A stretch of DNA of 64,000 nucleotides from Rhodovulum visakhapatnamense (GCF_004365965.1 NZ_SOEB01000001.1:329432-393431), one strand, 5' to 3'. Counted from the first letter of the stretch, positions 31,163 through 40,379 are shown. The notes: generated by a model from the sequence alone, not told the origin. Numbers and translations: made by a program.

Positions 31163-31504
31163 CCGCGCCCTGGCGGCGGTCGGTCGCGGCCGCCCGGAAC
31201 CCACGGCGGGGCGGTGGGCGCCCCGTCCGGCCGGCCGGACCGCCGCCCCTTGCTTTCGGCCCGCTGGCCTGAGCCTGTCAGCCCCTGTGGCACCGCGGCG
31301 ACAGGTCCGGATTATCCGGATCGAACCTGCGGGGGTAATGCAACTCTTGCGTGTCTATCGGCAGAATTTCGCCACCTTCCGCCTAAGTTTCACCCAAATG
31401 CCTGAAAAGGGCTTAAGAACCTTGCGACGGCACAGGGCTCTCAGTAGTCACGGGACAAAGGCGTCCCGGCTGCGGAGCGTCTGAACCGGACCTGAAACGG
31501 GCAG
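31163..31504. other. Intergenic region between bcp and the M23 peptidase gene
   Basis: About 340 bases. The first 90 contain a GC-rich palindrome (listed separately). The second half is notably lower in GC than the rest of the window and probably holds the promoter of the peptidase/bactofilin operon, but I cannot point to defined hexamers. No coding frame is supported. Confidence 0.5.
31225..31240. terminator. GC palindrome after bcp
   Basis: A perfect 16-bp palindrome (GTCCGGCC-GGCCGGAC) flanked by GGGGCGGT and a partly complementary ACCGCCGCCCC, 60 bases after the bcp stop and followed by TTGCTTT. It may form the bcp terminator. Confidence 0.4.
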
Positions 31505-32857
31505 ATGAGGCAGACATTGACGGCGCGATTCCTTCACCGCATCGATGTGGCGCTCGGGCGCTACCTTCCCGAAAAACGACTGTTCCTCCGGTCCGACGAC
31601 AGTACGCGTTTCGTCCGGTTGTCGCCTCTGACCCAGGCGGCGGCCCTCTCGGGCACGACGGCGCTTGTCGCCTGGACCATGGTAGCTAGCTCGATCCTGC
31701 TGATCGACCAGGTGGGATCGGGCAATCTGCGCGATCAGGCCCGCCGCGAACAGGCGCTTTACGACACCCGCCTGAATGCCATCGCCGCCGAGCGCGACCG
31801 CCGCGCCCAGGATGTGCGCGAGGCCCAGGACCGGTTCAACCTCGCGCTCGACGAGGTCTCGAAGATGCAATCGGCGCTTCTGGCCTCGGAGGAACGGCGC
31901 CGCGAGCTGGAAACCGGGATGGCCGTGATCCAGAAGACGCTGCGCCGCACGCTTGCCGAGCGCGACGCCGCCCAAGGCCGCAGCCAGGAGCTGGCCGCGC
32001 AACTGGCCGGCGAGACGGCGCCCGCCGAAGGGCCGCGCCCGGTCGATGTCCAGCAGACGCTGGCCTTCCTGACCGGCGCGCTCGACCAGACCGCCGAGGA
32101 ACGCGACCGGATCGCCGCCGACGCGGCCTCGGCCTACGACATGGTCCGCACCATGTCCTACGAACGCGAGCTCGACGCCGAACGCAACGACCAGATCTTC
32201 ACCTCGCTCGAAGAGGCGCTGACGGTCTCGATGGCGCCGCTCGACAAGATGTTCAAGGCGGCCGGGCTGAACACCAAGTCCATCATCAACCGCGTCCGCC
32301 AGGGCTATTCCGGCATCGGCGGCCCGCTGACGCCGCTGTCGGTCTCGACCAAGGGCGCCGCGGCCGACCTGACCCCCGACGAGATCCGCGCCCGGGCGAT
32401 CATGGGGCGGCTCGACGAAATCAACATGTACCGTATCGCGGCCGAAAAGCTGCCCTTCGCCCAGCCCGTCAAGGCAGGCTACCGGCTGACCAGCCCGTTC
32501 GGCGTGCGCGAGCATCCGACGCTGGGCGGCCGGCGGATGCATGAAGGCGTCGACATGGCCTCGGCCTATGGCACGCCGATCCATGCCACCGCCGACGGGG
32601 TGGTGGTCCGGGCGCAATGGATGTCGGGCTATGGCCGGATGGTCGAGATCCGTCACGAATTCGGGATCGTCACCCGCTACGCTCACATGTCGAAGATCCG
32701 CGTCGAGGCCGGCCAAAGGGTCTCGCGCGGGGACCGGATCGGTGATATGGGAAGTTCCGGACGGTCGACCGGCACCCATGTTCACTATGAGGTGCGCGTC
32801 GACGGGAAACCCGTGAACCCGATGACCTATATCAAGGCAGCCAGAAATGTTTTCTAA
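31505..32857 (+). CDS. M23 family metallopeptidase (murein hydrolase)
   Basis: A 450-residue protein with one transmembrane helix (about residues 50-75), a long coiled coil (about 80-240) and a C-terminal LytM domain. Zinc ligands are in MHEGVD (His346, Asp350) and HVH (425-427), as in active peptidases. It should cleave peptidoglycan cross-links from the periplasmic side, or regulate other hydrolases. The gene overlaps the following bactofilin gene by 11 bases, a common partnership in which the bactofilin scaffold positions the peptidase. Confidence 0.9.
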   Translation: MRQTLTARFLHRIDVALGRYLPEKRLFLRSDDSTRFVRLSPLTQAAALSGTTALVAWTMVASSILLIDQVGSGNLRDQARREQALYDTRLNAIAAERDRRAQDVREAQDRFNLALDEVSKMQSALLASEERRRELETGMAVIQKTLRRTLAERDAAQGRSQELAAQLAGETAPAEGPRPVDVQQTLAFLTGALDQTAEERDRIAADAASAYDMVRTMSYERELDAERNDQIFTSLEEALTVSMAPLDKMFKAAGLNTKSIINRVRQGYSGIGGPLTPLSVSTKGAAADLTPDEIRARAIMGRLDEINMYRIAAEKLPFAQPVKAGYRLTSPFGVREHPTLGGRRMHEGVDMASAYGTPIHATADGVVVRAQWMSGYGRMVEIRHEFGIVTRYAHMSKIRVEAGQRVSRGDRIGDMGSSGRSTGTHVHYEVRVDGKPVNPMTYIKAARNVF

Positions 32858-33401
32858 GAGCAGGATCAACGAGCCCGGGCCCAAGGCCGGCGAGGCCGAG
32901 AAGGCAAAGGCGTTCGAGGCGCCCGCCGCTCCCCGCCCCGGCGACAGCCCCCTCCCCACGCCGCCGCGCGCCAAGCCGCCGGCCTCGATGCTGTCTTCCG
33001 ATCTTGTCGTCACCGGCAATCTCAAGACCACCGGCGATATCCAGATCGAAGGTACCATCGACGGCGACATCTCGGCCCATCTGCTGACCGTCGGCGAGAA
33101 CGCCACCGTGCGCGGCGAGGTCGTCGCCGATGACGTCGTCATCAACGGCCGGGTGATCGGCCGGGTGCGCGGGCTGAAGGTCCGCCTGACCTCGACCGCC
33201 CGGGTCGAGGGCGACATCATCCACAAGACCATCGCGATCGAGAGCGGCGCGCATTTCGAAGGCTCGGTGCAGCGCCAGGACGATCCGCTGAACACCGGCA
33301 AGCGGGTGCAATCCGCCCCGGCCGGGCAAGCCGCGCAACCGCAGGCCCGCCCGCAGGGGACTGCCCCCGGCAAGCCCGGCGAGGGCGCGCCCAAGGCCTG
33401 A
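32847..33401 (+). CDS. Bactofilin
   Basis: A 184-residue polymer-forming cytoskeletal protein. The central beta-helix repeats (about residues 48-145, for example GDIQIEGTIDGDISA and RGEVVADDVVINGRVIGRVRG) are flanked by disordered Pro/Ala/Lys-rich tails. Bactofilins assemble without nucleotide and recruit cell-wall enzymes. The start lies inside the end of the M23 gene, and two hairpins follow. Confidence 0.93.
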   Translation: MFSKSRINEPGPKAGEAEKAKAFEAPAAPRPGDSPLPTPPRAKPPASMLSSDLVVTGNLKTTGDIQIEGTIDGDISAHLLTVGENATVRGEVVADDVVINGRVIGRVRGLKVRLTSTARVEGDIIHKTIAIESGAHFEGSVQRQDDPLNTGKRVQSAPAGQAAQPQARPQGTAPGKPGEGAPKA

Positions 33402-33431
33402 GACGAACCACGAGCTCCGGGGGGGAGGCCA

Positions 33432-33474
33432 CAAGACCCCGCACCGACCGGACAAACGGGCGGGTGGGGTCTTG
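33432..33474 (+). terminator. Hairpin after bactofilin gene
   Basis: A 9-bp perfect stem, CAAGACCCC with GGGGTCTTG, with a 25-base loop, 30 bases after the bactofilin stop. It may act together with the stronger hairpin further on. Confidence 0.45.
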
Positions 33475-33534
33475 ATCTCCGCAGATCGTCCCGAACGCGT
33501 CGGGTCCGATGCCCCGGAACATGAAACAGGATCG

Positions 33535-33562
33535 AAGGCCGCCCCCGCACGGGCGGCCTTTT
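33535..33562 (+). terminator. Intrinsic terminator of the peptidase-bactofilin operon
   Basis: A perfect 10-bp stem (AAGGCCGCCC with GGGCGGCCTT) around a 6-base loop, followed by TT. A-rich on the left and T-rich on the right, this is the clearest intrinsic terminator in the window. Confidence 0.75.
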
Positions 33563-33882
33563 CGTTGCGCCGCGCCCTGTCGGCCCGAGACCGGTTTCGA
33601 GGGTCCGCTCATCGCCGCCCGGCCCGGCAAGCGTCAGCCGCAATCGCATTGCGCCGCGCTGCGGGAAAACCCTTCGCAGGCCCTGCACTTGCAAAACGGC
33701 GCGGTTTTCGCCTCGGGCCAGCGGCGACGTCCTGAACGGACCTCGTCAGTCTCGCGTCGGAGGACATCCAGGAGAGCGCCGAAATCCCGGCATGAGGGAC
33801 GCGGTCCGCGGCCAGACCCGACCGGCCTGTGCCGCGCGCCAAAGCCGATCTGCCCGACAGCGCCCTGACCGAAGACAGCAAC
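33563..33882. other. Intergenic stretch with a cysteine-rich minus-strand frame
   Basis: No convincing gene. A minus-strand frame ending at 33634 has a cysteine-rich C-terminus (CKCRAC then QCDCG), which is unusual for shadow frames. Its N-terminal part is not protein-like and I see no ribosome site. It is left unassigned. Confidence 0.3.
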
Positions 33883-33909
33883 GGCGGCCCCCGCGATCCG
33901 GGAGCCGCC
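33883..33909 (-). terminator. Possible metQ terminator hairpin
   Basis: A GGCGGC/GCCGCC stem with further CCC/GGG pairing inside, 55 bases past the metQ stop on the minus strand, followed by a T-containing stretch. Moderate strength. Confidence 0.4.
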
Positions 33910-33964
33910 CTCCTGTCCTCTGGCGGGCGTCACGGCACCCGCGCGGCGGGTCCGCCGGGGCGGA

Positions 33965-34741
33965 TCACCAGCTGGTCAGCACCGCGCCGTGATACTTCTC
34001 GTCGATGAAGGCCTTCACCTCGGGGCTGTGATAGGCCTCGACCAGGGTCTTGACCCAGGGCTGGTCCTGATCGCCGTTGCGCGCCACGATGATGTTCACG
34101 TAGGGGCTTTCGGCCTTTTCCATCGCGATGGAATCGTCCCTGGGGCTGAGACCCGCAGCGATGGCGTAATTGGTGTTGATCACCGCGATTTCGGCATCGG
34201 CCAGCGCGCGGGGCAGCTGGGCGGCGTCCAGTTCGAGGAATTTCAGCCCCTTGGGGTTGTCCTGCACGTCAAGCGGGCTGGGCACCAGACCGGTGCCCTC
34301 GGCCAGGGTAATCAGCCCCAGATCCTGCAGCAGCAGCAGCGCGCGGCCGCCATTGGTGGGATCGTTGGGGATTGCCACGCGGGCCTTTTCGGGCAGCGCG
34401 GCCAGATCCTCGATCTTGTCGGAATAGACCCCCATCGGCGTCGTGATGGTGGTCGCGATCTCGACCAGGTCGAAGCCGCGATCCTTGATCTGGTTTTCCA
34501 GATAGGGGCGGTGCTGGAAGCTGTTGGCGTCGAGATCGCCATCGGCCAGCGCCTGGTTCGGCACGACATAGTCGGAAAATTCGACCACGTCGATATTCAG
34601 CCCGGCACCGGCGGCGACCTTGGCCACCTCTTCCATGATCTCGGCATGTTCGCCGGGCGAGACGCCGACACGGATATCATCGGCCATCGCCGCGGCGGCC
34701 GACAGGGCCAGGGCGGAAACGAGAGGGATCAGACGCAGCAT
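33965..34741 (-). CDS. metQ: Methionine ABC transporter substrate-binding protein
   Basis: A 258-residue NlpA-family protein, last gene of metNIQ. The mature part shows the family sequence (RVGVSPGEHAEIMEEV, EFSDYVVPNQALADGDLDANSFQH, AIPNDPTNGGRALLLLQ). The signal peptide MLRLIPLVSALALSAAAAMA has no lipobox cysteine, unlike E. coli MetQ, so a soluble periplasmic protein is predicted. AAAGGAACC precedes the start. By family it binds methionine, often the D-form too. Confidence 0.92.
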   Translation of the reverse strand: MLRLIPLVSALALSAAAAMADDIRVGVSPGEHAEIMEEVAKVAAGAGLNIDVVEFSDYVVPNQALADGDLDANSFQHRPYLENQIKDRGFDLVEIATTITTPMGVYSDKIEDLAALPEKARVAIPNDPTNGGRALLLLQDLGLITLAEGTGLVPSPLDVQDNPKGLKFLELDAAQLPRALADAEIAVINTNYAIAAGLSPRDDSIAMEKAESPYVNIIVARNGDQDQPWVKTLVEAYHSPEVKAFIDEKYHGAVLTSW

Positions 34742-34770
34742 GGAACGGTTCCTTTCTTGTCTGCGAACAT

Positions 34771-35445
34771 TCAGTGGCCGCGGTTGCGCGGCGCGCGGCG
34801 GTCGACCCGGGCGGCGATCCATTCGCCGGCCGATTGCACGATCTGCACCAGCACGATCAGGATGACGACGACGGCCAGCATCACGTCGGGCATGAAGCGC
34901 TGATAGCCATAGCGGATGCCAAGATCGCCCAGGCCCTCGCCGCCGACCGCGCCGACCATGGCCGAATAGCCGATCAGGCTGACCACGGCGAGCGTCAGGC
35001 CAAGCGCGATGCCGGGCAGCGCCTCGCGCAAGAGCACCTTGCGGATGATCTGCAAGGGCGTCGCCCCCATCGCACGCGCGGCCTCGATCAGGCCCGCATC
35101 GACCTCGCGGATCGCGTTCTCGACCAGCCGCGCGATGAAGGGCGTCGCCGCGATGGTCAGGGGCACGATGGCGGCATCGGTGCCGATCGAGGTGCCGACC
35201 AGCGCCCGGGTGAAGGGGATGATGGCCACGACGAGGATGATGAAGGGCACCGAGCGCGCGGCATTCACGACAAGCCCCAGCGCCTTGTTGACGAGCGGTG
35301 CCGACAGCAACTCGCCGCGTTGCGAGGTGGCCAGGAACACGCCCAGCGGCAGGCCGAAAACCGTGCCCAGCAGCGCCGACACCGACACCATGTAAAGCGT
35401 CTGCAGCGTGGCCTCGACCAACAGCCCGATCAGGTTAGCCGACAT
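34771..35445 (-). CDS. metI: Methionine ABC transporter permease
   Basis: A 224-residue MetI with five predicted membrane helices and the inner-membrane-component loop EAARAMGATPLQIIRKVLLREALPGI that contacts the ATPase. The start MSANLIGLL overlaps the metN stop by 11 bases. It lies between metN and metQ in the usual order. Confidence 0.94.
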   Translation of the reverse strand: MSANLIGLLVEATLQTLYMVSVSALLGTVFGLPLGVFLATSQRGELLSAPLVNKALGLVVNAARSVPFIILVVAIIPFTRALVGTSIGTDAAIVPLTIAATPFIARLVENAIREVDAGLIEAARAMGATPLQIIRKVLLREALPGIALGLTLAVVSLIGYSAMVGAVGGEGLGDLGIRYGYQRFMPDVMLAVVVILIVLVQIVQSAGEWIAARVDRRAPRNRGH

Positions 35446-36481
35446 AGCCCAGCACCTCCGTCGAAAGCCCGTGGCGGTTGAGATAGTCGCGCGCCTCGGG
35501 CCCACGCGCCGCGTCGATGGCGACCAGCAGGTTGCCGAAGGGCCGGGGGCCGATCTCTTCGATGGCACCGGCCAGGATGTTGATGGCGATGCCGCGTTCG
35601 GCCGTCATCCGCGCCAGCATCGGATCGGTCGCATGCGCCCCGGCAAAGGTGATGCGGACGATCTCTTCGGCCGGGCCGTGGGGCCGGGCCTCGGTCAAGC
35701 GGCCCGCGATGAAGCCCGGCAGGGTGATCCCGGTCACGCCCGACAGGAAGGACCGCGTCGTCGGATGCTGCGGCGTGACGAAGATGTCATAGGTCGCGCC
35801 CGCCTCGACGATCCGGCCCTGGTCGATCACCGCCATATGGGTCGCGATGTCGCGGACGACGGCCATCTCATGGGTGATCAGCAGGATCGTCAGCCCCAGA
35901 TCGCGGTTGATGTCGCGCAGAAGCTCCAGCACCGTCCGCGTGGTTTCGGGGTCGAGCGCCGAGGTCGCCTCGTCCGACAGCAGCACCTTGGGTTGCGTGG
36001 CCAGCGCCCGGGCGATGCCCACACGCTGTTTCTGCCCGCCCGACAGCTCGGCCGGATAGCGGTCGGCCTGCGCCTCGAGCCCGACCCGGGCGATCAGGTC
36101 GCGGACCCGGGGGCCGATCTCGGCCGAGGGCACACCCGCGATTTCCAGCGGCAGGGCGATATTGCCATGCACCGTGCGCGAGGACAGCAGATTGAAATGC
36201 TGGAAGATCATGCCCACGTCGCGGCGGATTGCCCGCAGGGCCGCGCCGCGCGCCCGGCCGACATCGCGCCCGCCCACGGTGACGGTCCCCGTGCTGGGGC
36301 GTTCGAGCCCGTTGACCATGCGCAGAAGCGTCGACTTGCCCGCGCCCGACCGGCCGATGATGCCGCAGATCTCGCCCGGCGCCACGCTGAGCGTGACATC
36401 GCTCAGGGCCGTGACCTGCCCCTTCCCTCCACCGGCATAGGATTTGCCCACGCCTTCAAAGCTGATCGTCGCCCCGGTCAT
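35435..36481 (-). CDS. metN: Methionine ABC transporter ATP-binding protein
   Basis: A 348-residue ATPase. Walker A GRSGAGKST, signature LSGGQKQR and Walker B VLLSDEATSALD (Ser before Asp, as in MetN). The C-terminal about 80 residues form the NIL/ACT-like regulatory domain through which bound methionine inhibits transport. Start MTGATISFEGV. I saw no SAM riboswitch in the 360 bases upstream. Confidence 0.95.
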   Translation of the reverse strand: MTGATISFEGVGKSYAGGGKGQVTALSDVTLSVAPGEICGIIGRSGAGKSTLLRMVNGLERPSTGTVTVGGRDVGRARGAALRAIRRDVGMIFQHFNLLSSRTVHGNIALPLEIAGVPSAEIGPRVRDLIARVGLEAQADRYPAELSGGQKQRVGIARALATQPKVLLSDEATSALDPETTRTVLELLRDINRDLGLTILLITHEMAVVRDIATHMAVIDQGRIVEAGATYDIFVTPQHPTTRSFLSGVTGITLPGFIAGRLTEARPHGPAEEIVRITFAGAHATDPMLARMTAERGIAINILAGAIEEIGPRPFGNLLVAIDAARGPEARDYLNRHGLSTEVLGYVG

Positions 36482-36845
36482 GCCGTCCCGTTCCGCTGTC
36501 ACTGTCCGGGCTGTCGGGTGCCCCAAAGCCGCAGCGGACGCAACCCCACAGAGCCCCGGGCGCGCGAGAAAGCGGCCCCGAATGGCCGAATAAGAACCGC
36601 CTCCCGACGCGCCGTTGCCCGGGCCAAGACCATTCCGCCCGCCCCGGGGCCACAGGACGATCCGTTCCGCCCTGCCCGCCCCGCCCCGGACAAACGGCCC
36701 TGGCCCCCGGTCGGGCGCAGGCCCCGCCGCATCGTCACCCTGCCGGTTGCGGCCCTCGCTCCGCCCCCGAAGAACGCGGCAGGAACGCGGTTGAAATGCG
36801 CCGCCGGATCGTGTCCTTTGGCGCCGACCCTAAAGGAGAGACCCC
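36482..36845. other. Divergent region between metN and tctC
   Basis: Very GC-rich, about 360 bases. The right end has the tctC ribosome site AAAGGAGAGACCCC. Promoters for both operons must lie here but no element is clear. I compared the metN leader by eye with SAM-II type structures and found no match. Confidence 0.45.
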
Positions 36846-37832
36846 GTGACCCTTCGGATGACGCGCCGTTCCGCGCTTGCCTGCGCCGTGGCTCTGACCG
36901 CCCTTCCCACCGCTGCCGCCGCCGAGGACGCCTGGCCCGCCGCGCCGCTTCATGTCTATGTGGGCTTCCCCGCCGGGTCCTCGCCCGACACGCTGACCCG
37001 GATCGTCACCGAGCCCCTGGCCCAGCGGCTGGGACAGCCCGTCGTGGTCGAGAACAAGCCCGGCGCGGGCGGGGTCATCGGCATCCAGCAGATGCTGGCC
37101 AATGCCGGCGACGGCCTCAGCTTTGCCACCACCATCAACGGCCCGCTGACCACGGCCGCGCGGCTGATGAAATCGACGGGTTATGACGTCGCCACCGACA
37201 TCGCCCCGGTCACGCTGATTGCGACCTCGCCGCTGGTGCTGGCGGTCTCGGCCGGGTCGGACTTCACCGATGTGGAAAGCTTCGTCGCGGCGGCCGGGAC
37301 CGAGCCCGAGTTTCTCAGCTACGGGTCGGTCGGCCAGGGGTCGGGTGCGCATCTGACGGCGGAGCTGTTCGCCGATGCCGCGGGCGTCAGCCTGCTGCAC
37401 ATTCCCTTTACCAGCTATGCCGAAGTGACCACCTCGATCGTCGGCGGCGAGATCGATGCGGGCTTCATGGCGCCCTCGGCCGCGCTGCCGCAGGTCGAGG
37501 CGGGGCGGATGCGGATGCTGGGCATCACCTCGGCCAAGCCCTTCCCGCAGGCCCCCGACGTGCCGGTTCTGGCCGGCCGGGCCGGACTGTCCGACGATTT
37601 CCGGGCCGAGCTCTGGAACGCCTTCATCGCGCCCGCCGGGACCGACCCGGCCATCATCGCGCGGCTGAACACCGAGATTGGCGCGATCCTTGCCGACCCC
37701 GAGGTGCAACAGAAGCTGCTGGCCATCGGCTGGCAGGCCGCGCCCGGCACGCCCGGGGATCTGGCCGACCGGATCGCGGCCGACACCGCCATGTGGGGCG
37801 CGGTGATCGACCGGGTCGTGGCCAAGCCCTGA
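36846..37832 (+). CDS. tctC: Tripartite tricarboxylate transporter substrate-binding protein (TctC/Bug)
   Basis: A 328-residue periplasmic binding protein of the Bug family: signal peptide with a twin-Arg-like MTRRSALACAVALTALP, then VGFPAGSSPDTLTR, VVENKPGAGGVIG and the closing domain. GTG start with AAGGAG at good spacing; an ATG five codons on is an alternative. By family it captures citrate-like or other carboxylates for TctAB. The ligand is unknown. Confidence 0.9.
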   Translation: MTLRMTRRSALACAVALTALPTAAAAEDAWPAAPLHVYVGFPAGSSPDTLTRIVTEPLAQRLGQPVVVENKPGAGGVIGIQQMLANAGDGLSFATTINGPLTTAARLMKSTGYDVATDIAPVTLIATSPLVLAVSAGSDFTDVESFVAAAGTEPEFLSYGSVGQGSGAHLTAELFADAAGVSLLHIPFTSYAEVTTSIVGGEIDAGFMAPSAALPQVEAGRMRMLGITSAKPFPQAPDVPVLAGRAGLSDDFRAELWNAFIAPAGTDPAIIARLNTEIGAILADPEVQQKLLAIGWQAAPGTPGDLADRIAADTAMWGAVIDRVVAKP

Positions 37833-37845
37833 GACGCGCGCGCCG

Positions 37846-38307
37846 ATGCACAGGGACCCGATGCACAGGGACTGGCCCGATATCCTGGGCGGTCTCGCCC
37901 TCGCCGCGATTGGCGCGGCGGCGGCGGGCTGGGCGCTTGCGCAGTATGACATCGGCACCCTGCGCCGGATGGGGCCTGGGTTCTTTCCCGCCGTCCTCGG
38001 CGGGCTTCTGACCGTGCTTGGCCTTGTTGTCGCCCTGCCCGCGCTGCGCCGCCGGTCGGACGCGCCCGGCATCGAGCCGCTGGCAGCCCTTGCCGTGCTG
38101 GCCGCGATCCTCGTCTTCGGGCTCGGGCTTTTCCGGATCGGTCTTGTGGCCGCGACGGCGGCGGCGGTGCTGGTCGCCTCGCTTGCGGCGCCGCGTCCGG
38201 GCTGGGGCTGGCGGCTGGCGCTGGCGGCGGCCATCGCGCTGCTGACGGTGCTGGTCTTCGGGCTCGGGCTTCGGATGAGCCTGCCCCTCTGGCCGCGCCT
38301 GCCATGA
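37846..38307 (+). CDS. tctB: Tripartite tricarboxylate transporter small membrane subunit (TctB)
   Basis: A 153-residue protein with four hydrophobic helices and the YDIGTLRRMGPGFFPAVLGGLLTVLG segment characteristic of TctB. Thirteen bases separate it from tctC; the stop overlaps the tctA start as ATGA. A second in-frame ATG at 37861 may be the true start. Confidence 0.9.
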   Translation: MHRDPMHRDWPDILGGLALAAIGAAAAGWALAQYDIGTLRRMGPGFFPAVLGGLLTVLGLVVALPALRRRSDAPGIEPLAALAVLAAILVFGLGLFRIGLVAATAAAVLVASLAAPRPGWGWRLALAAAIALLTVLVFGLGLRMSLPLWPRLP

Positions 38308-39794
38308 CGACCTGGGAGGGGCTGCTTTACGGCATCGGGTTCGCGTTGCAGCCCGCGGTGCTGATCTATTGCGTGATTGGCGTGGTGCTGGGCACCTTCG
38401 TCGGCGTGCTGCCCGGCATCGGGGCGATGGCGGCGATTTCGCTGCTGCTGCCGATCACCTATTACATCACCCCCGAAGCGGCGCTGATCATGCTGGCGGG
38501 GGTCTATTACGGCGCGCAATATGGCGGGTCGGTCGCCTCGATCCTGATGCGCCTGCCCGGAACGCCGCAATCGGCGGTGACCTCGCTTGACGGCTATCCG
38601 CTGGCGCGGCAGGGCCGGGCGGGCGTCGCGCTGTTCACGGCCATGGCCTCGTCCTTTGCGGGGTCGATGATCGGCATCGCGGTGCTGGTGACGCTGGCGG
38701 GGTGGCTGTCGCACGCGGCCACGGCTTTCGGCGCGGCGGACTATGCCGCGATGATGATCCTCGGGCTGGTCGCCGCCTCGACCATCGGGTCGTCCAGCCC
38801 GGCCAAGGGCTTTGCCATGGTGGTGCTGGGCCTGCTGCTGGGCTGCGTCGGCACCGATGTCAATTCGGGGGTGCAGCGGTTCACCTTCGGCCGGACCGAG
38901 CTTCTGGACGGCATCAATCTGGTGGCGCTGGCGATGGGTCTTTTCGGCGTGGCCGAGGTGATCGCGAATGTGCGCGACCCGGACCGGCAGGGCGTGACCG
39001 GAAAGATCGGCGGCCGCCAGCTTCTGCCCCGGCGCGACGACCTGAAACGGCTGCCGGGGCCGATGCTGCGCGGCAGCGCGCTTGGCAGCTTCTTCGGCGC
39101 CCTGCCCGGCACCGGTTCGACGCTGTCGTCCTTTCTGGCCTATGCGCTGGAACGCCGGGTGTCGCGTCGCCCCGAACGGTTTGGCGAGGGCGCCATCGAG
39201 GGCGTCTCGGCGCCTGAATCGGCCAATAACGCCGCCGCGATCTCGGCCTTCGTGCCGACGCTGACGCTGGGCATTCCGGGCGATCCGATCATGGCGCTGA
39301 TGCTGGGGGCGCTGGTCATTCACGGGGTGCAGCCGGGGCCGATGATGCTGGAGGCCCGCCCCGAGATGTTCTGGGGGCTGGTCGCGAGCTTCGGCATCGG
39401 CAATCTGCTGCTGCTGGTGCTGAACCTGCCCCTGATCGGGATCTGGGTGGCGATGCTGCGCATCCCGTTCCGCTGGCTTTACCCCGCGATCCTGATCTTC
39501 CTGTGCCTCGGGGTCTATTCGGTGCGGGGCCTCTCGTTCGACATCCTGGCGGTCGCGGCCATCGGGCTTGCGGGCTACCTGCTGGCGCTGGCGCGCTTCA
39601 GCCCGGCGCTTCTGCTGCTGGGCTTCGTTCTCGGCCCGCTGATCGAGACCAACCTGCGCCGCGCCCTGCTGATCGGGCGGGGCGATCCGATGATCTTTCT
39701 CGACCGCCCCATCGCCGCGGGCTTCGTGCTGGCGACGGTCGGGCTGCTGGCCCTGTCGCTGGTGCAGGCCTGGCGGCGGCGGCGCGCCCGCTGA
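38304..39794 (+). CDS. tctA: Tripartite tricarboxylate transporter large permease (TctA)
   Basis: A 496-residue permease with about twelve membrane helices. The family motifs GTFVGVLPGIGAMAAIS, YGAQYGGSVASILMRLPGTPQSA and APESANNAAAISAFVPTLTLGIPGD are present. It carries solute delivered by TctC, driven by the ion gradient. No TctDE sensor pair is nearby, so regulation must come from elsewhere. Confidence 0.94.
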   Translation: MTTWEGLLYGIGFALQPAVLIYCVIGVVLGTFVGVLPGIGAMAAISLLLPITYYITPEAALIMLAGVYYGAQYGGSVASILMRLPGTPQSAVTSLDGYPLARQGRAGVALFTAMASSFAGSMIGIAVLVTLAGWLSHAATAFGAADYAAMMILGLVAASTIGSSSPAKGFAMVVLGLLLGCVGTDVNSGVQRFTFGRTELLDGINLVALAMGLFGVAEVIANVRDPDRQGVTGKIGGRQLLPRRDDLKRLPGPMLRGSALGSFFGALPGTGSTLSSFLAYALERRVSRRPERFGEGAIEGVSAPESANNAAAISAFVPTLTLGIPGDPIMALMLGALVIHGVQPGPMMLEARPEMFWGLVASFGIGNLLLLVLNLPLIGIWVAMLRIPFRWLYPAILIFLCLGVYSVRGLSFDILAVAAIGLAGYLLALARFSPALLLLGFVLGPLIETNLRRALLIGRGDPMIFLDRPIAAGFVLATVGLLALSLVQAWRRRRAR

Positions 39795-39953
39795 GCCCGA
39801 GCCGCGCCGCAAAACCGCTCTTTTTCAAACCCTTGCCCGCGCCGCCCGCTGCTCTTAACGGCATGATAAGGTTTCAGGCGCAGAAATCGGGGGCACGAGG
39901 CCGGGCTGTTCCCCCACCCCGACCGGCCCGAAGAGCCATCAGAAGGAGGCGAC

Positions 39954-40379
39954 ATGGACCGGGCTGCACGTCTGGAACAGTGGTATCGCAGGGTCTATCT
40001 CGAAGGCGACCTCGACGCCGTCGGGACGCTGTTCACCCCCGATCTTCAGGAACAGGGCCTGCTCCCGGGCCTTGCCGTCACCCCGGGCGATCTCAGCGTC
40101 TTCGCCCAGGCGATGATGCATCTGGTCGACGAGCCGTCCTTCCGTCTGGCCAAGGTGATCGAATCGGGCGACTGGCTGTCCGCGCTGATCGAGCTCGAGG
40201 CCCGGCGCCCGAGTGACGGGCAGCCGATCCGGCTGATCGGCCAGGTCATGCTGCGCTTTGAGGGCGACAAGGTGGCCGAGGCCTACAACTCTCTGGATTT
40301 CCTCGGGCTTTTCCTGCAGCTCGGGCTTTTGCCGAAGGACGCGCTGGAACTGGGCATGACCGGTCAGCGGCTGGTCTGA
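39954..40379 (+). CDS. SnoaL/NTF2-like protein
   Basis: A 141-residue alpha+beta barrel protein of the NTF2-like type: LEQWYRRVYLEGDLDAVGTLFTPDL helix at the start and IRLIGQVMLRFEGDKVAEAYNSLDFLGLFLQLG at the end, typical of SnoaL-like polyketide-cyclase-fold proteins. Preceded by GAAGGAGGCGAC. The single-gene unit offers no clue to substrate. Confidence 0.8.
   Translation: MDRAARLEQWYRRVYLEGDLDAVGTLFTPDLQEQGLLPGLAVTPGDLSVFAQAMMHLVDEPSFRLAKVIESGDWLSALIELEARRPSDGQPIRLIGQVMLRFEGDKVAEAYNSLDFLGLFLQLGLLPKDALELGMTGQRLV

Noticed and set aside
36482..36845. SAM-II-type riboswitch for metN
   Set aside because: No matching stem and conserved loop could be found by eye in the leader.
36735..39812. A 1025-codon open frame antisense to tctCBA
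   Set aside because: Arg/Gln/Gly-rich, mirrors the codon structure of the real genes on the other strand; a high-GC shadow. The same applies to the long frames opposite uvrA, fumC, lpd, the AsmA-like gene and argS.
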